A stretch of 64,000 nt of DNA, taken from positions 62,001-126,000 of the forward strand of contig CAJJJM010000001.1 of NCBI GenBank assembly GCA_905187815.1, in the 5' to 3' direction. Origin of the DNA: an uncultured Methanomassiliicoccaceae archaeon. Lineage in GTDB: Archaea; Thermoplasmatota; Thermoplasmata; Methanomassiliicoccales; Methanomethylophilaceae. Shown here piece by piece: positions 16,319 to 24,260 of this stretch. The position numbers and the translations under genes were made by a program. Below the pieces are notes generated by a model. It did no database searches and had not been told where the DNA came from. It worked only from the letters and a program-made list of their open reading frames with translations. Positions within the stretch are counted from its first letter, which is position 1. Every line of letters starts with the position of its first letter.

Positions 16319-17248
16319 ATGGACAAGACGGAAAAGATCTGGCTGAACGGCAAGCTCGTCGACTGGGAGGATGCGAAGGTCCATGTCCTCGCACACGCAC
16401 TCAACTACGGTACGGGTGTCTTCGAGGGAATCAGGGTCTACCACACCCCCAAGGGCATGGCCATCTTCAGGCTCAAGGACCACGTCCAGAGGATGATGGA
16501 CGGCTGCAAGATCATGGGGATCGACCTCGAGTTCGAGGGCAAGACCTACGGTTTCGACGACATCTGCAACGCCATCAAGGATGTCGTCCGCGCCAACGGT
16601 GAGGCCGTCGACTACGTCAAGCCCTGCATCTTCCTCAGCGGAGAGGAGGTCGGACTCAACCCAATCGGAGTTCCCGCGTCCATGGCCATCACCTGCATCC
16701 ACATGGGCAACTATCTCGGGACCGGTGCCGATGCCGGAGCAAAGCTGATCACTTCTTCGTGGCAGAGGCCCGACAACCTGTGCGGTCCCGCCGGAGCCAA
16801 GGTCAACGGTTCCTACGTCGCATCCACCCTCGCCAAGAGGGAGGCCGTCCGCCAAGGCGCCAACGAGGCGGTCATGCTGAACTCCGTCGGACATGTTGCG
16901 GAGTGCACAGGCGAGAACATCTTCATGTACCACCACGGACAGATCATCACGCCCGCACCTGCAGAGAGCATCCTCAACGGAATCACCAGGCGCTCCATCA
17001 TACAGGTCGCCCAGGACATGGGATACGAGGTCTGCGAGACAGAGGTCTCCAGGTTCATGCTGATGTCCTCCGACGAGGTCTGGATGACCGGCACGGCCGC
17101 GGAGATCGCTCCCGTCACCAGTGTCGACGGCAAGCCCATCGGCGACGGAAAGGTCGGAAAGGTCGCCACGAGCATCCACGCTAAGTTCCACGACATCGTC
17201 ACAGGCAAGGATCCCAAGTACGAGGCCTGGCTGGACTACGTCAACTGA
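16319..17248 (+). CDS. ilvE: Branched-chain amino acid aminotransferase
   Basis: A 309-residue fold-type IV PLP enzyme catalysing the last step of leucine, isoleucine and valine synthesis. HALNYGTGVFEGIRVY near residue 24 is the class signature; the PLP lysine is in KVNGSYVASTLAK near residue 162; GHVAECTGENIFM near residue 196 and ILNGITRRS near residue 222 bind the cofactor phosphate. Full length. The start follows AAGGTGATT. The leader holds a small GGGAC/GTCCC hairpin at 16276-16290 whose role is unknown. A UUCG-capped hairpin follows the stop. Confidence 0.95.
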   Translation: MDKTEKIWLNGKLVDWEDAKVHVLAHALNYGTGVFEGIRVYHTPKGMAIFRLKDHVQRMMDGCKIMGIDLEFEGKTYGFDDICNAIKDVVRANGEAVDYVKPCIFLSGEEVGLNPIGVPASMAITCIHMGNYLGTGADAGAKLITSSWQRPDNLCGPAGAKVNGSYVASTLAKREAVRQGANEAVMLNSVGHVAECTGENIFMYHHGQIITPAPAESILNGITRRSIIQVAQDMGYEVCETEVSRFMLMSSDEVWMTGTAAEIAPVTSVDGKPIGDGKVGKVATSIHAKFHDIVTGKDPKYEAWLDYVN

Positions 17249-17254
17249 AACCAA

Positions 17255-17278
17255 GGCCCTTCGGGGCCATTCTTCCCT
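17255..17278 (+). terminator. UUCG-loop hairpin and pyrimidine tract after ilvE
   Basis: GGCCC (17255-17259) and GGGCC (17264-17268) pair across a TTCG tetraloop, followed by ATTCTTCCCTT. A short stable hairpin with a T-rich tail just after the stop fits a terminator. Confidence 0.6.
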
Positions 17279-17304
17279 TCTACAATCCCTGCCGTCGAAA
17301 ACGG

Positions 17305-17310
17305 TTATAA
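17305..17310 (+). promoter_or_regulatory. TATA box of the first small-membrane-protein/YjdF cassette
   Basis: TTATAA is centred 25-26 bases before the GTG at 17333, which supports that GTG as a leaderless start. Confidence 0.6.
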
Positions 17311-17332
17311 CGGCCCCCTGTCATTCCGAGGC

Positions 17333-17965
17333 GTGACCTCCAACAAGACGCTCGTCTCGATGTCCATCTGCCTGTCGGTCGTTCTGGGAATCATAGCGTT
17401 CCTCGCATCCGATTGGATGTGGCTCATCATCGACATCCTGTGCGTCATCATGCTGGCCATACCGTTCGTCAAGAACCTCGGGTACCGTTACAACAGGACG
17501 ATCATCGTGATGTCGATGATCGCCCCCATCATCGCCATGGTCATCCACTGCGCGGACTACGTGGCGAACCTCCACGATGACACGTTCCTGGACGTCGATA
17601 TCTATACGTATCTCACGGCCGCCGTGCAGACCTACCAATGCTATCTCATAGGGTCGATGCTCGCGGTGCTCATGGACCGCAGCTTTGGTATGAGGATGAC
17701 CAAGATGTGGATGATCGTCTTCGCCCTGGCGTTCGCCATGACCCTGTCGGCCCTGGACATGTTCTTCGTGTTCAGCAACATGTACGTCGCAGGGTACCCC
17801 GTCTTCAACGAGGACTTCTTCGATGCCGACAGGTACACCAACGGCATACTCATGGCGACCCCCGTGGTATCAACGGCGGTGACCGCGGCCCTGGCCGTTT
17901 ATGTCACCATCGCCTATCGCGGTCGCAGCAAGGATATCTTCATAGACACGGAGGTCGAGTCATGA
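17333..17965 (+). CDS. Small polytopic membrane protein, cassette B member 1
   Basis: A 210-residue protein with about six hydrophobic segments and few polar loops; I do not recognise a family. It overlaps the following YjdF-like gene by 4 bases (ATGA). The same two-gene pattern, a membrane protein of about 200 residues overlapping a YjdF-like protein, recurs at 22972-24236, so the pair probably works as a unit. The GTG start is supported by a TATA box 25-26 bases upstream; an ATG at 17360 is the alternative. Location within the glycan island suggests a cell-envelope role. Confidence 0.6.
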   Translation: MTSNKTLVSMSICLSVVLGIIAFLASDWMWLIIDILCVIMLAIPFVKNLGYRYNRTIIVMSMIAPIIAMVIHCADYVANLHDDTFLDVDIYTYLTAAVQTYQCYLIGSMLAVLMDRSFGMRMTKMWMIVFALAFAMTLSALDMFFVFSNMYVAGYPVFNEDFFDADRYTNGILMATPVVSTAVTAALAVYVTIAYRGRSKDIFIDTEVES

Positions 17966-18606
17966 AGAGGCCGAGGATCCAGGACATCGTCTCCATGGCT
18001 GTGGGGGTCATCCTGATCTCCATGGCGTTCCTGTCGCCGGAGATACTGGAACACAACGTCAGGATAACCATCATATGCGGGCTGATATGCTTCATCCCGT
18101 TCATCATCAGATGCACAGGGGCCTTCACCATCCCCCTGTTCCTCAATGTGCTCATCGTCGTGTCGGCGTTCTTCCACGCCTTCGGTCTGGCCATCAACAT
18201 CTATGCCATGGGCGGGTTCTACGACACCATAACCCACACGCTGTCCTCGATGACCGTCAGCATATGCATCTTCATGGTCCTGGCATGCTTCCAGCACTAT
18301 GCCGGGGACGCAGTGAATTTCTCGGGCAGGGGGCTCGCTCTCTTCACAGCCCTCCTGGGGATGACGTTCAGCGTTTACTGGGAGGTCATAGAGTACTGCT
18401 CGGACATGATCACCGGGTCGGTGACCCAGTACAGTCCCTACGACACGTTGACCGACCTCGTGTGCGACTTCCTCGGAAACATCATCGCTTCGGTGTTCGT
18501 CGGCATCTACATGATCCGTCGCAGCCCGAAGGACCTGGTGGAGTCCTTCGAGATCCATCCGAAGATCAAGTTCCTGGCTTTCACGGATCGCACGGGCAAG
18601 GAATGA
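17962..18606 (+). CDS. YjdF/DUF2238-like integral membrane protein, cassette B member 2
   Basis: A 214-residue protein with about six membrane segments. Conserved polar positions lie within or beside the membrane: GFYDTITHTLSSM near residue 90, YWEVIEYCSDMITG near residue 138, and SPYDTLTDLVCDFLGN near residue 160. The WExxE...D...DTxxDLxxDxxG pattern resembles the DUF2238 (YjdF) family, whose function is unknown; the arrangement of acidic and His residues could bind metal or a lipid phosphate (inference). The stop abuts the stop of the convergent GtrA-like gene. Confidence 0.65.
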   Translation: MKRPRIQDIVSMAVGVILISMAFLSPEILEHNVRITIICGLICFIPFIIRCTGAFTIPLFLNVLIVVSAFFHAFGLAINIYAMGGFYDTITHTLSSMTVSICIFMVLACFQHYAGDAVNFSGRGLALFTALLGMTFSVYWEVIEYCSDMITGSVTQYSPYDTLTDLVCDFLGNIIASVFVGIYMIRRSPKDLVESFEIHPKIKFLAFTDRTGKE

Positions 18607-19050
18607 TCACGCGGAATCGGATTTGCTCCTTCTGAAGACCAGGTACTTGCTCAGGACCCAGTTCAACACGATCTCGATGATGCTTGTGATGATCTTGGCG
18701 ACCATTCCAGGTGTGCCGAAGAGCTCCTGATCCACACCTATGTCTATCAGCACAGGGAACGCCACCACCGCGACGATCAGGGTGAATATCCTGGATCCGA
18801 AGAAGAACACTATCTCGCGGCCGAGTTCCTTGGGCTTCAGGGTCTTGCTGTTGAAGACGAACCATTTGTTCACCACGAAGGCGAACACGACTCCGCAGAC
18901 CCAGGACAGGACGTTGCTGACCTCCTCTGTGATTCCGAAATGTACGAACCCTGCATAGGATGCCCAAGTGACGAGTGTCGTGAACCCGCCCATTATGACA
19001 TACATGATGGCCTCTCTGTGGACCATCATGAGGTAGCCGATCTTGCCCAT
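18607..19050 (-). CDS. GtrA-like membrane protein
   Basis: A 147-residue protein with four hydrophobic segments, matching the full GtrA family pattern: YVIMGGFTTLVTWASY at the N-terminus, NVLSWVCGVVFAFVVNKWFVF in the middle, and NWVLSKYLVF at the end. GtrA proteins are proposed flippases for polyprenyl-phosphate sugars or partners of GT-C enzymes. I place the start at the ATG at 19050 rather than at 19128 because a TATA box lies about 30 bases before it and the GtrA homology begins there. It fits the neighbouring GT-C genes functionally. Confidence 0.82.
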   Translation of the reverse strand: MGKIGYLMMVHREAIMYVIMGGFTTLVTWASYAGFVHFGITEEVSNVLSWVCGVVFAFVVNKWFVFNSKTLKPKELGREIVFFFGSRIFTLIVAVVAFPVLIDIGVDQELFGTPGMVAKIITSIIEIVLNWVLSKYLVFRRSKSDSA

Positions 19051-19076
19051 TGGCGGCTCGCACGTGTTTCTCGTAG

Positions 19077-19084
19077 ATAAATAT
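19077..19084 (-). promoter_or_regulatory. TATA box for the GtrA-like gene
   Basis: On the minus strand ATATTTAT is centred about 30 bases before ATG 19050, placed just beyond the end of the preceding GT-C gene. Confidence 0.55.
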
Positions 19085-19087
19085 GCA

Positions 19088-20437
19088 TCATGCGGTCTCT
19101 GGCGTTTCGGCACTATGCGCGTCACCACGGACCTTGGCGAATGTGAACAATGTCATCAGGGTTCCTAGGTACTGGAGCGCGGCACCGCCGTAGTAGATGA
19201 TGTGGATGGGGGCGATCCCGAACGCGAATGACGTGTGGAACCACTCCACTCCGGCAAGGACCGTGTCCATGGATATCAGGTCGGTGAATCCTGCCAGAGG
19301 GATGAGGAACGTGGCGTTGCCTCCCAGCGAGAACATCGTCGTGCCGATGGCGAACAGTATGTACGGGACGCGATACCTGCTGTCGACCGTCACCAGCTGC
19401 ACGATCAGGAACGGTATCAGGAGCATTATGTACTGAGGTGTAGACGGATAGAGGAACAGGACCGCCCCGTTCACCATCAGCATCGTGAGGAGAGTCCCGT
19501 CAGGATCGTTGCCACTGCCGCGTGCGGTCCTGTATGCGAGAAGCAGCGTGACCACAAGTATTGCCGCATACGCGGCGATCGTCCCGTATGTGACCAGATC
19601 CCCTCCGACACCCATGCCGTCGCCGGCTCTGGACGTGAGGAACCCGAAACAGTCGGAGAGCGTCCCATCCAGGATCTGAGGCAGCAGGAGGATGACGATG
19701 ATGGATGCGAGTCCGATGAATGACTGAACGAGGGCGGGGACGGCCTTCCCGTCCCCTCTGTGCTTGAGGATCACGTATGCAATCATCACGAACACGAAAA
19801 CTCCCGGGAAGATCTTCATGAGGGCGGCGGTTCCGAGGCACATGCCGGCAAGGAGATGTCTGTCGCGCATCAGGAAAATCACCGTCAGCAGCGTGAGCAG
19901 CACGGTGAACGTGTCGAACATCCCGCCGATGCCGCCGACCGCGATGACCAGCGGGCAGAGGAACCACAGAGCGAATCCGATCAGCGCCTTCCTGTCGTCC
20001 GATGTGCGCTCCCTGACGATCCAGTAGATCGCGTATCCGACCGCGATGTCCACTATGAAGTACATCGTCTTGATGGCAAGGGCGAAGGCGATGGAGGGGG
20101 CGCTGGCCGAGAAGAACCAGCCCTCTATCTCCTCCACGGGGAGGGCTTCCGTGAACCTCTCTCCGAACACGTCCAGGCCGAACATCTCCGCTATCACGGA
20201 GAACGTTCCGAGGATGTATCCCCAGGGCGGCGTGTAGTTGAACCCGGCAACATCGTACAGCCCGTTGCCGCTTTCGAAATTCGATATGATGAGCGCCCAG
20301 CTGTGGACGTCGTACGTGTATGTGAGGAAGAATCCCATGAAGTATCTGATGGCCAGACCTATGATGAGGACGATGAGGACCTCCTTGCGGAAGAATCCTC
20401 CGTATAGTCTTTTTCCCACACACGATCCGAAGTCCAC
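19088..20437 (-). CDS. Polytopic GT-C family glycosyltransferase, third paralogue
   Basis: A 449-residue protein with about eleven hydrophobic segments, paralogous to the genes at 316 and 22857. It shares the first-loop acidic motif (TYDVHSW), GNGLYDVAG, YTPPWGYIL, and LMKIFPGV mid-protein. It would use a polyprenyl-phosphate sugar donor outside the membrane. The GTG start at 20437 lies 4 bases after the stop of the anchored-protein gene, so it is the third gene of that minus-strand operon. Unlike its two relatives it is not followed by an anchored partner. Its base composition is closer to that of the rest of the genome than theirs. Confidence 0.75.
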   Translation of the reverse strand: MDFGSCVGKRLYGGFFRKEVLIVLIIGLAIRYFMGFFLTYTYDVHSWALIISNFESGNGLYDVAGFNYTPPWGYILGTFSVIAEMFGLDVFGERFTEALPVEEIEGWFFSASAPSIAFALAIKTMYFIVDIAVGYAIYWIVRERTSDDRKALIGFALWFLCPLVIAVGGIGGMFDTFTVLLTLLTVIFLMRDRHLLAGMCLGTAALMKIFPGVFVFVMIAYVILKHRGDGKAVPALVQSFIGLASIIVILLLPQILDGTLSDCFGFLTSRAGDGMGVGGDLVTYGTIAAYAAILVVTLLLAYRTARGSGNDPDGTLLTMLMVNGAVLFLYPSTPQYIMLLIPFLIVQLVTVDSRYRVPYILFAIGTTMFSLGGNATFLIPLAGFTDLISMDTVLAGVEWFHTSFAFGIAPIHIIYYGGAALQYLGTLMTLFTFAKVRGDAHSAETPETA

Positions 20438-20441
20438 TGTA

Positions 20442-21485
20442 TCACAGCCAGATCAGTTTGCTGTAAACAGGATAGTACCCACCGAGGTAGATGAAAGCCG
20501 ACAGGTTCTCTCCCGAGACGTTTTCGATCGAACCAGAGATGGTCCCGTTCGTGACGGTTCCAGATTCCACGGCCACAATCTCGGACTGAGGCCCTAGGCC
20601 GGAGGCAACAATCTGGACTACGTCGTTGCGCTGGTAGTTGGAGTAGTCCCCTCCGATGACACAGATCATCCCTTCTCCATATTGTACGAACGTTATGCTA
20701 GAGTACCCTTCTTCTGTGAATCCTATGCTGAGGTGGGCTCTGTCTTCGGGAAGGAGGTCCGGGTTCACAGCATATTTCACGCTGTTGCTCTGAAGGGATA
20801 ATGCCTGCCTGTATCCGTTGTCCACTATGTCGGAGTATGCGGCATCGATTCCCTCCGTGTTCAGGCACCGTGTCCCGAAAAAGAGTTCCTGGTAGCCATC
20901 GACATCAACGAGTCCATCAGTGGTAGCATAGCAGGATCCGATGAGGTTACCTAGCCAGTAGAGGCTTCCACCAGAGGACATCCATTCGAATATGCTGTCG
21001 TCGGAGTTGCCGGTGTACACAGTGTCAGGGAGAGCACCAGATATCACAAGGAGCCCGGCGTCACCGCTGGTGCCGGACGACACGTCCTCCGAGAGTTTTT
21101 CCTCGAGCTGTTTGGCGTCAAGGTAAACGATCTCTTTGAAATTGCGGGGTTCCAGCAGGTTAACGACCTGCCTCAGATAATATTCCTGGTCGAGGGCTTG
21201 GGCCCCGATGGATACGTCCACATCTTCGTAGTTGGTCGCGTAGGACTCATCGTAGTAAAGGTACAGTCTGTCGATGCCGCCGTAGGCTCCATTGTCATTG
21301 ACGATTATGGAATAGATCTTCGATCCATCGGCCGATACCTCGTATGACAAATCGCTACCATCTAGGGTCGCATCGGCCGAGTAGTCCGTGTAGTTGGAGC
21401 TGTAGACCACGACCTCTCCTACGAGGATGACGGCGATGATGATCGCAGCGATGGCGATTACAGGTTTATCAGACTGTCTCGTCAA
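20442..21485 (-). CDS. Membrane-anchored exported protein of unknown function, cassette partner (copy 2)
   Basis: A 347-residue protein with one N-terminal hydrophobic anchor (about residues 9-28) and an exported polar domain rich in Asp, Ser, Gly and Tyr. It is paralogous along its length to the product at 1668-2720: YYDESYATN, IGAQALDQEYYLRQV, SGALPDTV, SSGGSLYWLGNLIG, ITFVQYGEG and YLGGYYPVY all have counterparts. The TTG start at 21485 overlaps the upstream GT-C gene by 17 bases and is preceded by AAGGTGGGA, a strong ribosome site. Several N-x-S/T sequons are present, so it may itself be glycosylated. The family is not recognised. Confidence 0.7.
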   Translation of the reverse strand: MTRQSDKPVIAIAAIIIAVILVGEVVVYSSNYTDYSADATLDGSDLSYEVSADGSKIYSIIVNDNGAYGGIDRLYLYYDESYATNYEDVDVSIGAQALDQEYYLRQVVNLLEPRNFKEIVYLDAKQLEEKLSEDVSSGTSGDAGLLVISGALPDTVYTGNSDDSIFEWMSSGGSLYWLGNLIGSCYATTDGLVDVDGYQELFFGTRCLNTEGIDAAYSDIVDNGYRQALSLQSNSVKYAVNPDLLPEDRAHLSIGFTEEGYSSITFVQYGEGMICVIGGDYSNYQRNDVVQIVASGLGPQSEIVAVESGTVTNGTISGSIENVSGENLSAFIYLGGYYPVYSKLIWL

Positions 21486-22857
21486 AATCCCACCTTTTCA
21501 ATTTTTTCAGGGCATTGGCCATTTTTGGTAATTTCGTCGACAGCTTTCTCTCAAAGAATAGCGCGATGATTATGATGAAACCTACGTATTCGATAATGCT
21601 GCCGAGGCTGTTTATCAATAGAACGGGAGTTATTCCGAATATCGTGTTTGATTCTATCCATTCTGCGATGGATACGACCCAATCGGGTGAGACGATGCCA
21701 AGGTATTCCGCCGCGGAGTCTAGCAACATGATGTTGTTGTTTGCCAATGCCCCGATGAAACTACCCACCGTGATGAGTATCCAGCATATCCTGAGTCTGC
21801 CCTCGGACATGAGCATGACAAGGATGAGGATGGGCATCATTACCATCATGTATTGCGGAGTCGCCGAAATGAACATGGCGCATCCGAGGGCAATGAGGAC
21901 GCATTTGAAGAAACCGCGGTCGGCATCCTTTGCATCCGTCTTGTACATGCGATATCCCGCGTATATCATGCCGAGCAATGCGATGGCGATGAGGGCGTAC
22001 TGTGCCAATGCGACATACCATCCGTTCTCGCTCTGCATGTCCATTCTTCCGAAGATGAATCCCAATGTGTAGTTGAACGTACCATCCAGAAGCTGTGGTA
22101 GGAATAGGATGATGCACATGATGCCTGCACCCAATGCGGCCTCGATGATTCTGCGGGCAGCAAATCCATCCTCCCTGTGTTTCACGATTATGTATGCCAC
22201 CATGACCAGGATTGTGAATCCGGGGAAGAACTTCAGAAGTACCGCTGCACCGAATATCATTCCGCCGAGGAAGCAGCGATCTCTGTAGACCAGGATCACA
22301 GTCAATAGCATCATAAGAGCTGAGATGGAATCGAACTGTGCCTGGATCCCGGACATGTAGATAACGGTCGGACAGAAGAGCCACAGTATCATCCCTGCCG
22401 CTCCCTTCTTCTCGCTCCCAGTGATTTCGATGATAAGCCAACGTAGAAGCAACGCGACGACTACGTCGACGATCACCAGAGGGATCTTCATGGCGATGTT
22501 GAATGCGATAGTCGTTGTCGTTGCCGTGTGAAAGTCAAAATCTAGAGATTCGATTGGGAACAGGTCAGTGAATCTTATGCCGAAGACATCTACTGTTCCC
22601 AGGACATCCATGATCATGGAAACGAATCCGAGAATATACCCCCATGTCGGTGTATAGTAGTAGCCAGCAACATCATACAATCCGTTGCCGCTCTGGAAGT
22701 TCTGGATGATTACGGCCCAGTGGTAGATGTCATAGTCGTATGTGAGCAGCGGCATCAGGACCAGACGGACTAACAGCGCGACTGACAGGATGGTAATAAC
22801 AGGGTGCCTGAGGCATGTGTCGGTCAGGCGGCTGGCTGTTTGCCCGCACGACTCCAT
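21469..22857 (-). CDS. Polytopic GT-C family glycosyltransferase, copy 2 of the duplicated cassette
   Basis: A 462-residue membrane protein with about eleven hydrophobic segments. After the first segment it has TYDYDIYHW, carrying the predicted catalytic Asp, then GNGLYDVAGYYYTPTWGY near residue 57. LLKFFPGF near residue 208 matches the GT87-like element. It is the closest relative in the window of the gene at 316-1671, and like it is followed by an overlapping anchored-protein gene. A TATA box 26 bases before the ATG suggests a leaderless start. AT-richer codons set it apart from the flanking genes. Confidence 0.77.
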   Translation of the reverse strand: MESCGQTASRLTDTCLRHPVITILSVALLVRLVLMPLLTYDYDIYHWAVIIQNFQSGNGLYDVAGYYYTPTWGYILGFVSMIMDVLGTVDVFGIRFTDLFPIESLDFDFHTATTTTIAFNIAMKIPLVIVDVVVALLLRWLIIEITGSEKKGAAGMILWLFCPTVIYMSGIQAQFDSISALMMLLTVILVYRDRCFLGGMIFGAAVLLKFFPGFTILVMVAYIIVKHREDGFAARRIIEAALGAGIMCIILFLPQLLDGTFNYTLGFIFGRMDMQSENGWYVALAQYALIAIALLGMIYAGYRMYKTDAKDADRGFFKCVLIALGCAMFISATPQYMMVMMPILILVMLMSEGRLRICWILITVGSFIGALANNNIMLLDSAAEYLGIVSPDWVVSIAEWIESNTIFGITPVLLINSLGSIIEYVGFIIIIALFFERKLSTKLPKMANALKKLKRWDFDETV

Positions 22858-22878
22858 GGGAGCTGTAATGGGGCTGTT

Positions 22879-22888
22879 CTATAAATCG
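22879..22888 (-). promoter_or_regulatory. TATA box for the minus-strand GT-C operon
   Basis: On the minus strand GATTTATAG is centred about 26 bases before ATG 22857, giving a leaderless transcript. Confidence 0.6.
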
Positions 22889-22943
22889 GATTTGGAAAGG
22901 TGCTCGGATGTTCCCGAGCATCCGTCCGTTGAGTTGATAATAG

Positions 22944-22953
22944 ATTAATATTA
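22944..22953 (+). promoter_or_regulatory. TATA box of the second small-membrane-protein/YjdF cassette
   Basis: An ATTAATATTA stretch is centred about 24 bases before ATG 22972, again consistent with leaderless transcription. Confidence 0.55.
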
Positions 22954-22971
22954 CCTTTCGATGGCTTAATC

Positions 22972-23556
22972 ATGGATTCGGGGCGCATCGGTGCAATCCT
23001 CAGTGCGGTTATCGCACTGGTATCGCTGATTCTGGCTTTGGGTGATATGGAAGGGAACATGATAGTCACATCTCTCTTCGTACTCGTCTTCGGAATCATC
23101 GCATCGAAGCGCTGCTCCTTGGAGATGAACCGTTTTATCTTTATCGCGGCTGTTGTGACGTTGGCCTGCACCGTCCTCTCAGTGACGGTGTTCGCTCAGG
23201 AAACAATCCAGATTGGCGAGGACGCTGAATTCGGATGGTTCTACGTGATAGCGTTACTTCACGCGATTCCCCTGGTGCCTCTGACCTTCGCGGCGTTCGT
23301 CATCACAGCATCCGTCTCAGACGCCTCCTACAACTGGGCGGTCGTCCGCGGACTCAGTCCGTTCATAGCGATGGGGATGCAGGTCCCAGGATTCGTCGTC
23401 GAGTATCTGGATCCCAAGAACGTCGACAACGGCTACATACTGTACACCCTGCTGACGATGTTCGTCGTGATGCTGGTGTGCGGACTTGCGATGTCTCATT
23501 ACATGAGGAAGAACAGGATGGTCATCAACGAGAACGGGATGGTGGTGCTGGAATGA
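22972..23556 (+). CDS. Small polytopic membrane protein, second cassette B member 1
   Basis: A 194-residue protein with about six hydrophobic segments and a short basic C-terminal tail. It has no motif I recognise, but its size, topology and 4-base overlap with a following YjdF-like gene mirror the gene at 17333. The ATG follows a TATA box by about 24 bases. It is transcribed divergently from the GT-C operon, with separate TATA boxes for the two directions. Confidence 0.6.
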   Translation: MDSGRIGAILSAVIALVSLILALGDMEGNMIVTSLFVLVFGIIASKRCSLEMNRFIFIAAVVTLACTVLSVTVFAQETIQIGEDAEFGWFYVIALLHAIPLVPLTFAAFVITASVSDASYNWAVVRGLSPFIAMGMQVPGFVVEYLDPKNVDNGYILYTLLTMFVVMLVCGLAMSHYMRKNRMVINENGMVVLE

Positions 23557-24236
23557 ATTCGGCCGAGAATGCGGCCGAAAGGCGCGTGGCATGGATCCTT
23601 CTGATCGCAGCTCCCGTCGGGTTCGGGATAATATGTGCGTTCGTCATGGCCGGCCTGGCACCCGGTTTGGATGCGGGGCATCCCGAGGAGTACCTGGTGG
23701 CCACATGCGTGGCATGGGCGATCATCTCGCTCGTCGTTCCGATACTGAGGCTTGCCAACCTGGTGTCCCTGCCACCGATCCTGATCGGGGTCATCTACTT
23801 CGACATGTTCTTCTACGTCCTGGGATTGTGCAGCGGATGCTATCTGAACATCAGCTGGTTCGGTGATTTCGGACACGTCGTGTCATCATCCATCGTCACG
23901 GTCATAGTCTTCGTGGGGCTGTGCATGATCGAAGCGCACTCCCCTTCCCATGTAACATTTGGAAACCGTACCGGGATGGCTATCATGCTCCTTCTGGTCG
24001 CCTTGAGTTTCGGCGGGGTGTGGGAGATGATCGAGGGGTTCACGGACGGCGTCACCGGCAACGCATACATGGTCTACGGGGCATCGGACACGATGGGCGA
24101 TCTTTCCGCAGACCTCATCGGAGCGTTCATCGTATCCGTGGGAGTGTATCTCTATTTAGGGAACCATGCCGCCTCGGACATCTCATCAAAGGTCAGATTC
24201 GGGCGCAAGGCGTTCGTTATTGACGAAACCGATTAA
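23553..24236 (+). CDS. YjdF/DUF2238-like integral membrane protein, second cassette B member 2
   Basis: A 227-residue membrane protein with about seven hydrophobic segments. It keeps the features of the copy at 17962: GVWEMIEGFTDGVTG near residue 155 and GASDTMGDLSADLIG near residue 175, and a FGDFGHVVSS segment replacing FYDTITHTLSS. The start lies inside the upstream stop (ATGA). Function is unknown. The repeated pairing with a small membrane protein suggests a two-subunit membrane complex. Confidence 0.65.
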   Translation: MNSAENAAERRVAWILLIAAPVGFGIICAFVMAGLAPGLDAGHPEEYLVATCVAWAIISLVVPILRLANLVSLPPILIGVIYFDMFFYVLGLCSGCYLNISWFGDFGHVVSSSIVTVIVFVGLCMIEAHSPSHVTFGNRTGMAIMLLLVALSFGGVWEMIEGFTDGVTGNAYMVYGASDTMGDLSADLIGAFIVSVGVYLYLGNHAASDISSKVRFGRKAFVIDETD

Positions 24237-24238
24237 TC
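24231..24238 (+). promoter_or_regulatory. TATA-like palindrome for the GT87 gene
   Basis: GATTAATC is centred about 26 bases before ATG 24261, favouring that start over a GTG at 24240. Confidence 0.5.
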
Positions 24239-24260
24239 GGTGCAGGGGCGTGTACTGCCG

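Noticed and set aside
16268..17254. A 328-codon minus-strand frame opposite ilvE
   Set aside because: ilvE is unmistakable and the opposite frame has shadow composition.
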